Shown one piece after another: positions 9,028-16,642 of a stretch of DNA of 33,911 nucleotides (positions are counted from its first letter, which is position 1; each line of letters starts with the position of its first letter). The DNA lies in assembly GCA_905236235.1 (NCBI GenBank), contig CAJOPA010000037.1, forward strand, positions 1 through 33,911, given 5' to 3'. Origin of the DNA: an uncultured Eubacterium sp. (GTDB lineage Bacteria; Bacillota; Clostridia; Lachnospirales; Lachnospiraceae). A program made the translations under genes and the position numbers. The notes below the pieces were generated by a model that saw only the letters and a list, made by a program, of their open reading frames with translations, did not search any database and was not told where the DNA came from.

Positions 9028-9300
9028 ATGAACAAGACAGAATTGGTCGGCGCTATGGCTGACAAGGCAGGATTATCCAAGAAGGACGCTGAGAAGGCTT
9101 TAAAGGCATTCACGGATGTTGTAGCTGAGGAGCTGAAGAAGGGTGAGAAGATCCAGCTCGTTGGCTTCGGTACCTTCGAGGTTTCCAAGAGAGCAGCCAG
9201 AGAGGGTAGAAATCCCCAGACCGGCGCTACTATGAAGATCGCAGCTTCCAAGGCTCCGAAGTTCAAAGCCGGCAAGGCTCTTAAGGATGCCATCAACTAA
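9028..9300 (+). CDS. hup: HU family DNA-binding protein
   Basis: A 90-residue histone-like protein that binds and bends DNA as a dimer in the nucleoid. Family features are the N-terminal helix pair (MNKTELVGAMADKAGLSKKDAEKAL), the core VGFGTFEV, the DNA-embracing arm with GRNPQTG, and the end FKAGKALKDAIN. Length and motif spacing are standard. The start has an excellent GAGGAGG site. Codon use is visibly more biased (AAG, CTG/CTT, GCT) than in neighbouring genes, as expected for high expression. It is followed after 3 nt by rqcP and shares its terminator. Confidence 0.96.
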   Translation: MNKTELVGAMADKAGLSKKDAEKALKAFTDVVAEELKKGEKIQLVGFGTFEVSKRAAREGRNPQTGATMKIAASKAPKFKAGKALKDAIN

Positions 9301-9303
9301 TAG

Positions 9304-9543
9304 ATGAGATTAGACAAATATCTGAAGGTTTCCCGTCTGATCAAGCGTCGCACCGTGGCCAATGAGGCGTGCGATGCCGGCAGGATTACCGTTAACGGTA
9401 AGGTCGCCAAGGCATCCCTCTCGGTAAAGCCCGGAGACGAGATCGAGATTGCTTTCGGAGCAAAGACGGTGAAGGTAAAGGTTCTTTCCGTAGCGGAGAC
9501 TGTCCGCAAGGAAGAGGCAAAGGATATGTTTACATATCTCTGA
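9304..9543 (+). CDS. rqcP: S4-domain RNA-binding protein RqcP (YabO)
   Basis: This 79-residue protein consists mostly of one S4 domain: MRLDKYLKVSRLIKRRTVANEACDAG, then ITVNG and the basic KPGDEIEI turn. It matches YabO/RqcP, which in Bacillus subtilis binds stalled 50S subunits and works with RqcH in adding alanine tails to incomplete peptides. The usual position next to HU is kept. No clear ribosome site precedes the ATG, and HU stops only 3 nt upstream, so translation is probably coupled to HU. In spore formers yabP and yabQ usually follow; here a terminator follows instead. Function is transferred from the family. Confidence 0.88.
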   Translation: MRLDKYLKVSRLIKRRTVANEACDAGRITVNGKVAKASLSVKPGDEIEIAFGAKTVKVKVLSVAETVRKEEAKDMFTYL

Positions 9544-9556
9544 TATGTTGGAATGT

Positions 9557-9590
9557 AAGAATCGCGGCCGCCGGTCGCGGTTCTTTTATT
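9557..9590 (+). terminator. Intrinsic terminator after rqcP
   Basis: A stem of 12 to 13 bp (9557-9569 with 9573-9585, two G-U pairs) closes a 3-nt GCC loop and is followed by a T-rich tail (9584-9590). It separates the HU-rqcP unit from the cell-division unit. Confidence 0.88.
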
Positions 9591-9611
9591 TCCGGCTGTC
9601 CGCCTCCGAAG

Positions 9612-9688
9612 AGTTTACATAAATTCAAAAAAGTTTACATAAAGGGTTGCTTTTTGCAAAAAAATAACGTAATATGATTATGTAAACT
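9612..9688 (+). repeat. Three AGTTTACAT motifs around the divIC promoter
   Basis: AGTTTACAT occurs at 9612-9620 and 9632-9640, exactly 20 bp apart on the same face of the helix, and its reverse complement ATGTAAACT occurs at 9680-9688. The first two lie upstream of the -35 and the third just after the -10. The arrangement looks like binding sites for a transcription factor. The reverse half-site TGTAAA fits a single WalR-type half-site, but not its usual 11-bp tandem spacing. Confidence 0.55.
9647..9675 (+). promoter_or_regulatory. Probable promoter of the divIC-tilS-hpt-ftsH unit
   Basis: TTGCTT (9647-9652) and TAATAT (9670-9675) are separated by 17 bp. A second possible -10, TATGAT at 9673-9678, overlaps it. 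The surrounding 60 bp is much richer in A and T than the neighbouring coding DNA. The expected leader is about 85 nt. Confidence 0.55.
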
Positions 9689-9769
9689 GCAACAGGATGG
9701 GGGAATTTGACGCAAAACGGACAGAAACGTTTTGCTCTGTTGCGGGCTTGAAAGGACACCGGGAAACAG

Positions 9770-10072
9770 ATGGGTGCAAGGAAGAAAAAATCAAGGAAAC
9801 GATCCGGACATATCGGCGTATGGAGTATCCTCGTGATCGCTCTGGTATTGATCGGTACGGTGTCTTTCCGTTGCATGGATCTTTACGCAAAGAACCGCGA
9901 ATATGAAAAGATGGAAGCGTCTTTGTTGGAGGAACTCGAGGAAGAGACGAATCGCAGCGAAGAGATTGCAGCCTACGAAAAGACCGTGGGTTCGGATGAA
10001 TATATTGAAAAACTTGCCAGAGAGAAGTTGGGCCTGGTATACGGAAACGAGATCGTATTTGAAGAAAAGTAA
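9770..10072 (+). CDS. divIC: Septum formation initiator, FtsB/DivIC family
   Basis: A small bitopic membrane protein of the division complex, which in this family works with FtsL and DivIB/FtsQ to activate septal wall synthesis. The sequence shows a strongly basic cytoplasmic N-terminus (KKKSRKR), one membrane segment (about residues 17-33), a charged heptad-like coiled coil (about 40-72), and the end motif YIEKLAREKLGLVYGNEIVF, which is diagnostic for the family. The length of 100 residues is normal. The ATG at 9770 is preceded by a somewhat distant AAAGGAC site. It leads a unit with tilS, hpt and ftsH, the classical Firmicutes order. Confidence 0.9.
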   Translation: MGARKKKSRKRSGHIGVWSILVIALVLIGTVSFRCMDLYAKNREYEKMEASLLEELEEETNRSEEIAAYEKTVGSDEYIEKLAREKLGLVYGNEIVFEEK

Positions 10073-10081
10073 TGCGGCGGC

Positions 10082-11533
10082 ATGAGAGATATCGTATTAT
10101 CTTACATGAATAAAATGCATATGGTTGATCCCGGGGATGTAGTTCTGGTGGGATGTTCAGGAGGGGCAGATTCTGTCTGCCTCCTTTTGATATTACAGGA
10201 ATTGCAAAAGGAACTGGACTATGCACTGTGTGCCATCCATGTGCACCATGGGCTGCGGGGTGAGGCGGCGGATGCGGATGAAGAATTTTGCAAGGAACTT
10301 TGCAGCCGTCTGGGCATCGATCTGATCACGACCCGCGTGGATGTGAACCGATTGCGTGAAAGCTTAAAAGTGGGCGTGGAGGAAGGTGCACGGATCGCAC
10401 GCCATGCCATCCTTAATGAGGAGGCAAAGCGGCTTCGGGAGCGTACCGGCAGACCGGTCAAGATCGCGCTGGCGCATCATGAGGACGATCAGGCGGAGAC
10501 CGTGCTTTTTCATATGGCAAGGGGTACGGATATAAGAGGCATGCGGGGGATCCTTCCTGTTTCGGACGGAAAAATCCGGCCCTTACTGTGCGTGGGCAAG
10601 CAGGATATTCTCGATGAAATGCGGCGTCGCGGGCAATCGTGGTGCGAGGACGCAAGCAATGGGGATACTGCTTATGCCAGAAACAGATTGCGGCAAAACG
10701 TATTGCCCGAGCTTTGCGAGGTAAACGCGAAGGCGATCCGCCATATCGGGATTTTGGCGGAGGAGATGGCGGAGACGGAAGACTACTTGCAGCAGCAGAC
10801 AAAGGAGGCCTATGCGGCGGTTTGCCTGCGCGAGACAGAGAATCGAACGGAGTTGGATGCTGCACGATTAAACGAACTGCCGCGGGTGTTGGGCCGACGC
10901 GTTCTTTATGAGGCCTTTGGCAGGGTGGCGCCCGTTAAAGACCTAACGTGCGGACATGTGGAGGATATGCTTTGGCTTACCGGGAAGGAAGGGACGAAAT
11001 ATCTGGATCTGCCGCACGAGGTAAAAGGCATGCTTTCCTACGGGACGTTTTGCCTTGAGAAAAACCGGGAGGAGACTTCGCCCGTGCGGGAGGTGTCGGA
11101 TGAGGCAGGGGAGATGCCGGCGGTTTTTTTCTTAAAGGACCTGGAAAAGGCGCCTGCGTCCGTGCATACGGAAGGCGGTACGGTACGGCTTTGGGTCGAG
11201 AAGGCGCGTGTTCCCAAAGAAGAGGAATTTAAAAAGAATTTTACGAAATATTTGAACTGTGATATGATAAAGGATAGCGTTGCGGTAAGGACCATGGAGG
11301 CGGGAGACCGGATCCGGGTTCGGGAGGACGGCAGCCATCAGAGCCTGCGGCAGTTTTTTATCAATACCAAGGTTGCAAGGCAGGCACGCGAAAAGACGGT
11401 GCTTGTGGCGGCGGGAAATGAGATCCTGCTTGTGGTGGGCATGCGTCAGGCGGCCGGCACCTTCATTACGGAGCATACGCAAAAAATGTTGGTTGTGGAA
11501 TATGTTGCGGACGCAACACGGGAGGAGAAATAA
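10082..11533 (+). CDS. tilS: tRNA(Ile)-lysidine synthetase
   Basis: TilS joins lysine to C34 of the tRNA-Ile CAU anticodon, which converts it from methionine to isoleucine identity and allows AUA decoding. The PP-loop SGGADS (about residues 24-29) binds ATP. The family segments HVHHGLRG and ALAHHEDDQAETVLFHMARGT and the RNRLRQNVLP motif follow. The C-terminal domain near residues 395-470 (MEAGDRIRV, SLRQFFINTKV) recognises tRNA. At 483 residues it is the long Firmicutes form. No good ribosome site is seen before the ATG, which follows divIC by 9 nt; downstream in-frame ATGs at 10106 and 10115 are possible but would cut into the usual N-terminus. Confidence 0.94.
   Translation: MRDIVLSYMNKMHMVDPGDVVLVGCSGGADSVCLLLILQELQKELDYALCAIHVHHGLRGEAADADEEFCKELCSRLGIDLITTRVDVNRLRESLKVGVEEGARIARHAILNEEAKRLRERTGRPVKIALAHHEDDQAETVLFHMARGTDIRGMRGILPVSDGKIRPLLCVGKQDILDEMRRRGQSWCEDASNGDTAYARNRLRQNVLPELCEVNAKAIRHIGILAEEMAETEDYLQQQTKEAYAAVCLRETENRTELDAARLNELPRVLGRRVLYEAFGRVAPVKDLTCGHVEDMLWLTGKEGTKYLDLPHEVKGMLSYGTFCLEKNREETSPVREVSDEAGEMPAVFFLKDLEKAPASVHTEGGTVRLWVEKARVPKEEEFKKNFTKYLNCDMIKDSVAVRTMEAGDRIRVREDGSHQSLRQFFINTKVARQAREKTVLVAAGNEILLVVGMRQAAGTFITEHTQKMLVVEYVADATREEK
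11520..11527 (+). promoter_or_regulatory. Ribosome binding site deciding the hpt start
   Basis: GGGAGGAG inside the last codons of tilS stands 10 nt before the ATG at 11538. It supports that start and argues against extending the frame upstream into tilS. Confidence 0.75.
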
Positions 11534-11537
11534 ACAC

Positions 11538-12065
11538 ATGGCAAAAGAGACCATTTCGGTATTGCTTTCCGAAGAGGAAGTGGATAAGAGAGTTCGTGAG
11601 ATCGGAGCACAGATCTCCAAGGATTATGCAGGCAAGGAGATCACACTGATCTGCGTATTAAAGGGCAGCTGCATCTTTACCTGCGAACTGGCAAAACGGA
11701 TCGATATCCCGGTATGCCTGGATTTTATGTCGGTTTCCAGTTACGGAGATGACACGAAATCTTCCGGCATCGTGCGGATCGTAAAGGACCTGGACGAATC
11801 CATTCAGGGCAAGGACGTTTTGGTCATTGAGGATATCATTGATTCCGGACGTACGCTCAGCTATCTGATGGATACCTTAAAGCGTCGCGAGCCCGCGAGT
11901 CTCAGGCTCTGCACCTTGCTTGATAAGGAGGAGCGCCGGGTGGTGGATGTCAATGTGGACTATGTCGGATTTAAGATCCCGGATGAATTTGTGGTGGGCT
12001 ATGGTCTGGATTATGCCCAGAAGTATCGGAATCTGCCTTATGTGGGCGTGCTCCATTTTGAGTGA
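11538..12065 (+). CDS. hpt: Hypoxanthine phosphoribosyltransferase
   Basis: A cytoplasmic purine-salvage enzyme that makes IMP or GMP from hypoxanthine or guanine and PRPP. Signatures are the N-terminal VLKGSCIF loop, the flexible loop near FMSVSSYGDDTKSSG, the PRPP-binding motif VLVIEDIIDSGRTL (about residues 95-108), and the base-binding region DYVGFKIPDEFVVGYGLDYAQKYRNLP. Length is 175 residues, typical. An in-frame extension back to 11373 would overlap tilS by 161 nt and has no family sequence, so the ATG at 11538 is used. Position between tilS and ftsH is conserved in Firmicutes. Confidence 0.96.
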   Translation: MAKETISVLLSEEEVDKRVREIGAQISKDYAGKEITLICVLKGSCIFTCELAKRIDIPVCLDFMSVSSYGDDTKSSGIVRIVKDLDESIQGKDVLVIEDIIDSGRTLSYLMDTLKRREPASLRLCTLLDKEERRVVDVNVDYVGFKIPDEFVVGYGLDYAQKYRNLPYVGVLHFE

Positions 12066-12085
12066 AAGGATTGACAGAGGATCAT

Positions 12086-13900
12086 ATGAATCGAAGAAGA
12101 ACCGGTATGGGTGTCTATATGCTGATGCTTGTTGCCATCGCCGTGGTATGGCTGGTGGCGACCTTTAGCAGTAAAGGCACCGTGGATTATTCCTATGCAA
12201 AGTTTAAGGAAGCGCTTGCCGACGGCGAGGTCGTGAGCGTGGAGATCGCGCAGAACAGCAGTACTCCTACGGGAAATGTTTACGTGACGTTGCAAAACGG
12301 AGACGTAGGGCTGTTTTCCGTGCCGGATGTAACGGAGCTGCAGGCGTATCTGGATGAGCAGGATTTTGATCAGTATATTTTTGATGATGTGCCGAAGCAG
12401 AGTTGGTGGGTCAGCTATCTGCCGACCTTGATCATCCTGGTTGCGATCATTCTTTTCTGGGTATCTTCCAATAACCAGATGATGGCGGCTTCCGGCGGCG
12501 GTTCCAAGATGATGGATTTTGGCAAAAGCCGTGCGCAAAAGACCACCGAGGAATCCAAGCTTGCCACCTTCAAGGATGTGGCGGGACTTCGTGAAGAAAA
12601 AGAGGAACTTGAGGAGATCGTGGATTTCTTAAAGGATCCCGAGAAATATACAAGACTGGGGGCGAGGATTCCCAAGGGCGTGATCTTGGTGGGTCCTCCG
12701 GGTACCGGCAAGACACTGCTTGCCAAGGCGGTCGCGGGTGAAGCGGGCGTACCCTTCTTTTCCATTTCCGGTTCGGACTTTGTGGAAATGTTTGTTGGTG
12801 TCGGGGCTTCCCGTGTGCGTGATCTTTTTGTGGAGGCAAAGGAGAGTGCGCCGTGTATCGTCTTTATCGACGAGATCGACGCGGTCGCAAGACGCCGTGG
12901 TACCGGTATGGGCGGCGGTCATGACGAGCGCGAGCAGACGTTAAACCAGTTATTGGTAGAGATGGACGGCTTCGGTGAAAACGAAGGGATCATCGTCATG
13001 GCGGCAACGAACCGCGTGGATATCCTTGATCCCGCGATCCTGCGTCCGGGGCGGTTTGACCGTCGGATTGGCGTAGGCAAGCCGGATATCAAGGGACGTG
13101 AGGAGATCCTTCGCGTGCATGCCAGAAATAAACCGATGGGAGAGGATATTGACCTCGAAGAGGTGGCACAGACCACGGCCGGATTTACGGGTGCGGATCT
13201 GGAGAACCTTTTAAACGAGGCTTCCATCTATGCGGCCAAGATGAACCGTGAATATATGATCCGCGAGGATGTCAACCGTGCGTTTGTCAAGGTCGGCATC
13301 GGTGCGGAGAAGCGCAGCCGTATCATTTCCGAAAAGGAAAAGAGGATCACGGCGTATCACGAATCGGGACATGCGATTTTATTCCATGTGCTTCCGGATG
13401 TGGGACCGGTCCATACTGTTTCCATTATTCCCACGGGAATGGGCGCTGCCGGCTATACCATGCCGCTTCCCGAAAAGGATGAGATGTTCATGACCCGGGG
13501 CAAGATGCTGCAGGAGATCATCGTGGATCTCGGCGGCCGCGTCGCCGAGGAGCTTGTGCTTGACGACATTACGACCGGTGCTTCGCAGGATATCAAGCAG
13601 GCAACGGCGCTTGCCAAGGCGATGGTTACCAAATACGGCATGACGGAGACCATGGGACTCATCCATTACGGTGATGAAGATGATGAGGTATTTATCGGAC
13701 GGGATCTGGCACATGCCAAGAGCATTGCGGACGCAACGGCCAACAAGATCGACCAGGAAGTGAAGCGGATCGTGGACGAATGCTACGCCAAGGCCAAGAG
13801 CATTATCTCCGAACACCGGGATGTTTTGGAAAAGAGTGCGGCGCTTTTGATGGAAAAAGAAAAGATTGGTCGCGAAGAGTTTGAAATGCTTTTTGAATAA
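12086..13900 (+). CDS. ftsH: ATP-dependent zinc metalloprotease FtsH (first copy)
   Basis: A membrane-anchored AAA+ protease that forms hexamers and degrades damaged membrane proteins and short-lived regulators. Two membrane segments (near residues 8-28 and 110-130) frame an external domain. The AAA domain has Walker A GPPGTGKT, pore loop MFVGVG, Walker [11 protein letters not shown] and the second region of homology [13 protein letters not shown]. The zinc site HESGH is intact and the distal family segment [16 protein letters not shown] is present. A GTG at 12062 is in frame but lacks a ribosome site; the ATG at 12086 follows AGAGGA and gives MNRRRTG, so it is chosen (604 residues). It sits in the classical tilS-hpt-ftsH locus. 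A second ftsH lies at 19506. Confidence 0.95.
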   Translation: MNRRRTGMGVYMLMLVAIAVVWLVATFSSKGTVDYSYAKFKEALADGEVVSVEIAQNSSTPTGNVYVTLQNGDVGLFSVPDVTELQAYLDEQDFDQYIFDDVPKQSWWVSYLPTLIILVAIILFWVSSNNQMMAASGGGSKMMDFGKSRAQKTTEESKLATFKDVAGLREEKEELEEIVDFLKDPEKYTRLGARIPKGVILVGPPGTGKTLLAKAVAGEAGVPFFSISGSDFVEMFVGVGASRVRDLFVEAKESAPCIVFIDEIDAVARRRGTGMGGGHDEREQTLNQLLVEMDGFGENEGIIVMAATNRVDILDPAILRPGRFDRRIGVGKPDIKGREEILRVHARNKPMGEDIDLEEVAQTTAGFTGADLENLLNEASIYAAKMNREYMIREDVNRAFVKVGIGAEKRSRIISEKEKRITAYHESGHAILFHVLPDVGPVHTVSIIPTGMGAAGYTMPLPEKDEMFMTRGKMLQEIIVDLGGRVAEELVLDDITTGASQDIKQATALAKAMVTKYGMTETMGLIHYGDEDDEVFIGRDLAHAKSIADATANKIDQEVKRIVDECYAKAKSIISEHRDVLEKSAALLMEKEKIGREEFEMLFE

Positions 13901-13983
13901 AAGACGGGGAAAGTCTATGGTGATTTTGCACAAAAATCAAAACAATTTTTTGTGATGTTTGTTAACTCTTTTTCGGGGGAACC

Positions 13984-13992
13984 TGTTATAAT
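13984..13992 (+). promoter_or_regulatory. Extended -10 promoter before the small RNA candidate
   Basis: TGT followed by TATAAT (13987-13992) gives an extended -10 element. The best -35 is TTAACT at 13962-13967 with a long 19-bp spacer, so the promoter may depend mainly on the extended -10. Expected start of transcription is near 13999. Confidence 0.6.
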
Positions 13993-13998
13993 AAGGAA

Positions 13999-14106
13999 CG
14001 TAAAAACCCCCTATACATTATAATATTGGTTTCATCGCAAGGTGGAACACCTGAAATGAGGATGAAAAAAGTCCGTTCCCTGCGCTTGCGGGGGGCGGGC
14101 TTTTTC
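13999..14106 (+). ncRNA. Candidate small RNA or attenuated leader, about 108 nt
   Basis: A TATAAT promoter at one end and a strong intrinsic terminator at the other enclose about 108 nt without a usable reading frame. Internal structure is visible: AGGTG (14040-14044) and CACCT (14048-14052) form a hairpin with a GAA loop, enclosed by TTTCATC (14030-14036) pairing with GATGAAA (14061-14067). A competing pairing, GGAAC (14044-14048) with GTTCC (14075-14079), would disturb the terminator, which would suit an attenuator. A separate promoter after the terminator could serve the next gene, which favours an independent RNA. It matches no small RNA or riboswitch class I recognise. Confidence 0.5.
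14071..14106 (+). terminator. Strong intrinsic terminator of the small RNA unit
   Basis: A 13-bp GC-rich stem (14071-14083 with 14088-14100, four G-U pairs), a 4-nt GCTT loop and five T residues (14101-14105). It stands about 70 nt before the oxidoreductase start. Confidence 0.88.
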
Positions 14107-14114
14107 CTTATAAT
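14086..14114 (+). promoter_or_regulatory. Possible promoter of the oxidoreductase-glnA-ANTAR unit
   Basis: TTGCGG (14086-14091) and TATAAT (14109-14114) are 17 bp apart. The -10 is perfect and the -35 weak; the -35 lies in the loop and 3' arm of the terminator. Confidence 0.5.
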
Positions 14115-14176
14115 AGTTGGGAAACAGTCGTAGTAAATAATAAGAAAAATGAGGAAAACAGTGAGGAGGAAGAAAC

Positions 14177-15289
14177 ATGGCGGAGACAAGACCCTATGTT
14201 GCATGGCAATTGGTCAATGACTTTATGGTGGACGTATTTGTAAAATACGGCGTACCTGAGGAGGATGCAAAGATCTGCGCGGATGTGTTGCTCGAGAGCG
14301 ATCGCAGGGGGATCGAGAGCCACGGGTGCAATCGTTTCAAACCCATTTATCTGGATCGTATCAAAAACGGTACGTTGCTACCGAAGACGGAGATCGAGAT
14401 CGTAAAGGATACCCCCACCACGGTGGTGATGGATGCGCATAACGGCATGGGTATGGTGGCAAGCTATCGTATGATGGAGATGCTGATCGAGAAGGCAAAG
14501 AAATACGGTATGGCAGGCGGTACTATTTTTAATTCTACGCATTACGGTATCGCGGGATATTGGACGACTATGGCTGAGAAGGCAGGCATGATCGGCATGA
14601 CCGGTACCAATGCCCGTCCTTCCGTGGCGCCGACTTTTGGTGTGGAGCCTATGATGGGTACGAACCCCATGACGTTTACCATGCCTACGGATGAGGAGTT
14701 CCCTTTCAATTTTGATTGCGCCACCTGCATTGTGCAAAACGGCAAGATCGAATTTTATGAGCGGCAGGGAAAACCCACGCCCGAGGGATGCGTGATCCGT
14801 GAAGACGGTGAGACCATGACGGATTCCGGCGAGATCTTAAAGCAGATGCGCGCGGGACATGCGGCGCTGCTTCCGCTGGGAGGCCCGGGAGAAGCTACGG
14901 CGGGTTATAAGGGATACGGCTTTACGACGATCGTGGAGATCCTTTCCGCGGCGCTTGCGGGCGGACCTTTTATGAAGGACTTAAATGGTAAGGATGCGGA
15001 CGGTAATCCCCAGATGTACCATTTGGGACATTTCTTCTTCGTGATCAACCCGGAGTTTTTCATGGGCTTGGATACGTTTAAGACGACGGCGGGAGAGATC
15101 TGCCGCGGATTGCGTGCGTCCAAGAAGGCACCGGGTGCAGAACGCATCTATACCGCGGGCGAGAAGGAATGGCTGGCATGGCAGGAGCGTAAAGACAAGG
15201 GCGTTCCCGTTGGGGAATCCATCCAGAAGGAGTTTATCGCTCTTCGGGATGAATGCGGTCTGACGCAGTACAAATTCCCGTTTGAATGA
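14177..15289 (+). CDS. Ldh family (malate/L-lactate dehydrogenase-like) oxidoreductase
   Basis: A member of the COG2055 family of NAD(P)-dependent oxidoreductases with a fold unlike classical lactate dehydrogenases. Family landmarks are RRGIESHGCNRF near the N-terminus, the conserved NSTHYGIAGYW with the likely catalytic His, GTNPMTFTMPT, and the nucleotide-binding region PLGGPGEATAGYKGYGF. Members reduce 2-oxo acids, cyclic imino acids or ureidoglycolate, and sequence alone does not choose among them. The length of 370 residues is normal. The ribosome site GAGGAGG is strong. glnA follows closely (38 nt), so an imino-acid or nitrogen-compound substrate is attractive but unproven. Confidence 0.82.
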   Translation: MAETRPYVAWQLVNDFMVDVFVKYGVPEEDAKICADVLLESDRRGIESHGCNRFKPIYLDRIKNGTLLPKTEIEIVKDTPTTVVMDAHNGMGMVASYRMMEMLIEKAKKYGMAGGTIFNSTHYGIAGYWTTMAEKAGMIGMTGTNARPSVAPTFGVEPMMGTNPMTFTMPTDEEFPFNFDCATCIVQNGKIEFYERQGKPTPEGCVIREDGETMTDSGEILKQMRAGHAALLPLGGPGEATAGYKGYGFTTIVEILSAALAGGPFMKDLNGKDADGNPQMYHLGHFFFVINPEFFMGLDTFKTTAGEICRGLRASKKAPGAERIYTAGEKEWLAWQERKDKGVPVGESIQKEFIALRDECGLTQYKFPFE

Positions 15290-15327
15290 TATTTTATAAT
15301 CAGCAAATACACGGAAGGAAAACGGAT

Positions 15328-16632
15328 ATGCGAACAAAACAGGAGATCATGAACCTGATAGAAGAGGAGGATGTGGAATTCATCCGACTGCAGTTTACGG
15401 ACATGTTCGGCAATCTTAAAAATGTGGCCGTGACACCGGGGCAGATGGAACGTGTGCTTTCCAACCGGTACACCTTTGAAGAATCTGCCATGTATGATAA
15501 TTCTTTTGTGCCCAAAAAGGAAAAGAGTCTGTATCTTCATCCCGATCCGGATTCCTTTGTGATCCTCCCCTGGCGGCCCCAGATGGGCAAGGTGGGCAAG
15601 TTTATCTGTGATGTCTGCCAGGAGGACGGTACGCCCTATGCCGAGAGTTCCCGTACCGTCTTAAAGCGCGTAGTGGAAGAGGCTGCACAGGAAGGCTACA
15701 CCTTTATGGTGGATCCGGAGTGCGAGTTTTTCCTTTTTCATACCGATGACAACGGCATGCCGACGACGGTGACGCATGAACGCGCGGGGTATATGGACGT
15801 GGGCCCGGCGGATTTTGGTGAAAATGCACGACGGGATATGGTGTTGAATCTCGAGCAGATGGGATTTGAGATCGAGTCTTCCCACCATGAAAAATCTCCC
15901 GCGCAGCATGAGATCGATTTTGAGGAGGCGGAAGGCTTGACGATGGCGGATTCCATTATCACCTTCAAGTTTGCCATCCGCTCCGTGGCCAAGAGGTTTG
16001 GGCTGTATGCCACCTTTATGCCGAAGCCGCAAAATGACACCCATGGCAGTGGGATGCATTTAAATATCACGTTGTATCAAAACGGCAAAAATGTTTTCCA
16101 TTCCGATAAAAAGGGAGAACTGACACCGGAAGCCGCAGGCTTTATCGGTGGGATCCTTGCTCATGCGCCGGCACTTTGCGCCGTGACCAATCCCATCGTC
16201 AATTCCTATAAGCGTCTGCAGACCGGAGCATCTGCGCCGAATCGTATTGGCTATTCTTCCTGCGGAGACAATGTATTTGTAAATCTCCATGCGGAAAAGG
16301 ACAATACGAAGATTGAGCTTCGTTTCCCGGATCCTTCCGCCAACCCTTACCTGGCGTTTGCCGCATGCTTTGCGGCCGGACTTGACGGTATCCGCAATCA
16401 CATGGATCCGGGCAGGGATGTTGCCGAGGATGAGGCCGTATTGGATATGCTGCCGCTTGTTCCCGGTACCTTAAAGGAAGCAACGGAGGCCTTTCGCAAG
16501 GATCCGCTCATGACAAAGACGCTCGGAGAACGTCTGGTGGAACGTTATTGCAATGCCAAAGACGAAGAATGGATGGCGTATATGAGTTGCGTTTCCGATT
16601 GGGAAGTACAGCAGTATCTGCATAAGATGTAG
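15328..16632 (+). CDS. glnA: Glutamine synthetase, type I
   Basis: A cytoplasmic dodecameric enzyme that makes glutamine from glutamate, ammonia and ATP. The beta-grasp start (EFIRLQFTDMFGNLKNVAVTP), the metal and glutamate site HEIDFEEAEG, the NDTHGSGMHLNITL segment, NSYKRLQTGASAPNRIGYS and the ending RFPDPSANPYLAFAACFAAGLDGI are all present. At 434 residues it is the short GSI-alpha type usual in Firmicutes; no adenylylation-tyrosine insertion was noticed, so feedback control is more likely. A start at 15286 would overlap the previous stop but has no ribosome site; the ATG at 15328 follows AAGGA with 8-nt spacing. The following ANTAR gene is 10 nt away and probably linked in function. Confidence 0.95.
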   Translation: MRTKQEIMNLIEEEDVEFIRLQFTDMFGNLKNVAVTPGQMERVLSNRYTFEESAMYDNSFVPKKEKSLYLHPDPDSFVILPWRPQMGKVGKFICDVCQEDGTPYAESSRTVLKRVVEEAAQEGYTFMVDPECEFFLFHTDDNGMPTTVTHERAGYMDVGPADFGENARRDMVLNLEQMGFEIESSHHEKSPAQHEIDFEEAEGLTMADSIITFKFAIRSVAKRFGLYATFMPKPQNDTHGSGMHLNITLYQNGKNVFHSDKKGELTPEAAGFIGGILAHAPALCAVTNPIVNSYKRLQTGASAPNRIGYSSCGDNVFVNLHAEKDNTKIELRFPDPSANPYLAFAACFAAGLDGIRNHMDPGRDVAEDEAVLDMLPLVPGTLKEATEAFRKDPLMTKTLGERLVERYCNAKDEEWMAYMSCVSDWEVQQYLHKM

Positions 16633-16642
16633 GAGGCATCGT

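Noticed and set aside
9697..9906. Small plus-strand frame overlapping the divIC start
   Set aside because: It is out of frame with divIC, has no family likeness, and divIC motifs are clear in the other frame.
11373..11537. N-terminal extension of hpt into tilS
   Set aside because: It overlaps tilS by 161 nt, has no family sequence, and a good ribosome site supports the ATG at 11538.
13921..13954. Possible AT-rich terminator after ftsH
   Set aside because: Two weak stems compete (7 and 8 A-T rich pairs), and neither is directly followed by a good T-run in the right place.
14038..14052. T-box-like sequence (AAGGTGGAAC) before a terminator
   Set aside because: It shares the TGG and AC core of the T-box, but the transcript has only about 40 nt upstream, too little for a specifier stem, and the rest of the motif does not match.
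13999..14176. ANTAR target hairpins with six-base loops in the leader of the glnA unit
   Set aside because: Scanning for paired stems with A at loop position 1 and G at position 4 gave no convincing hairpin.
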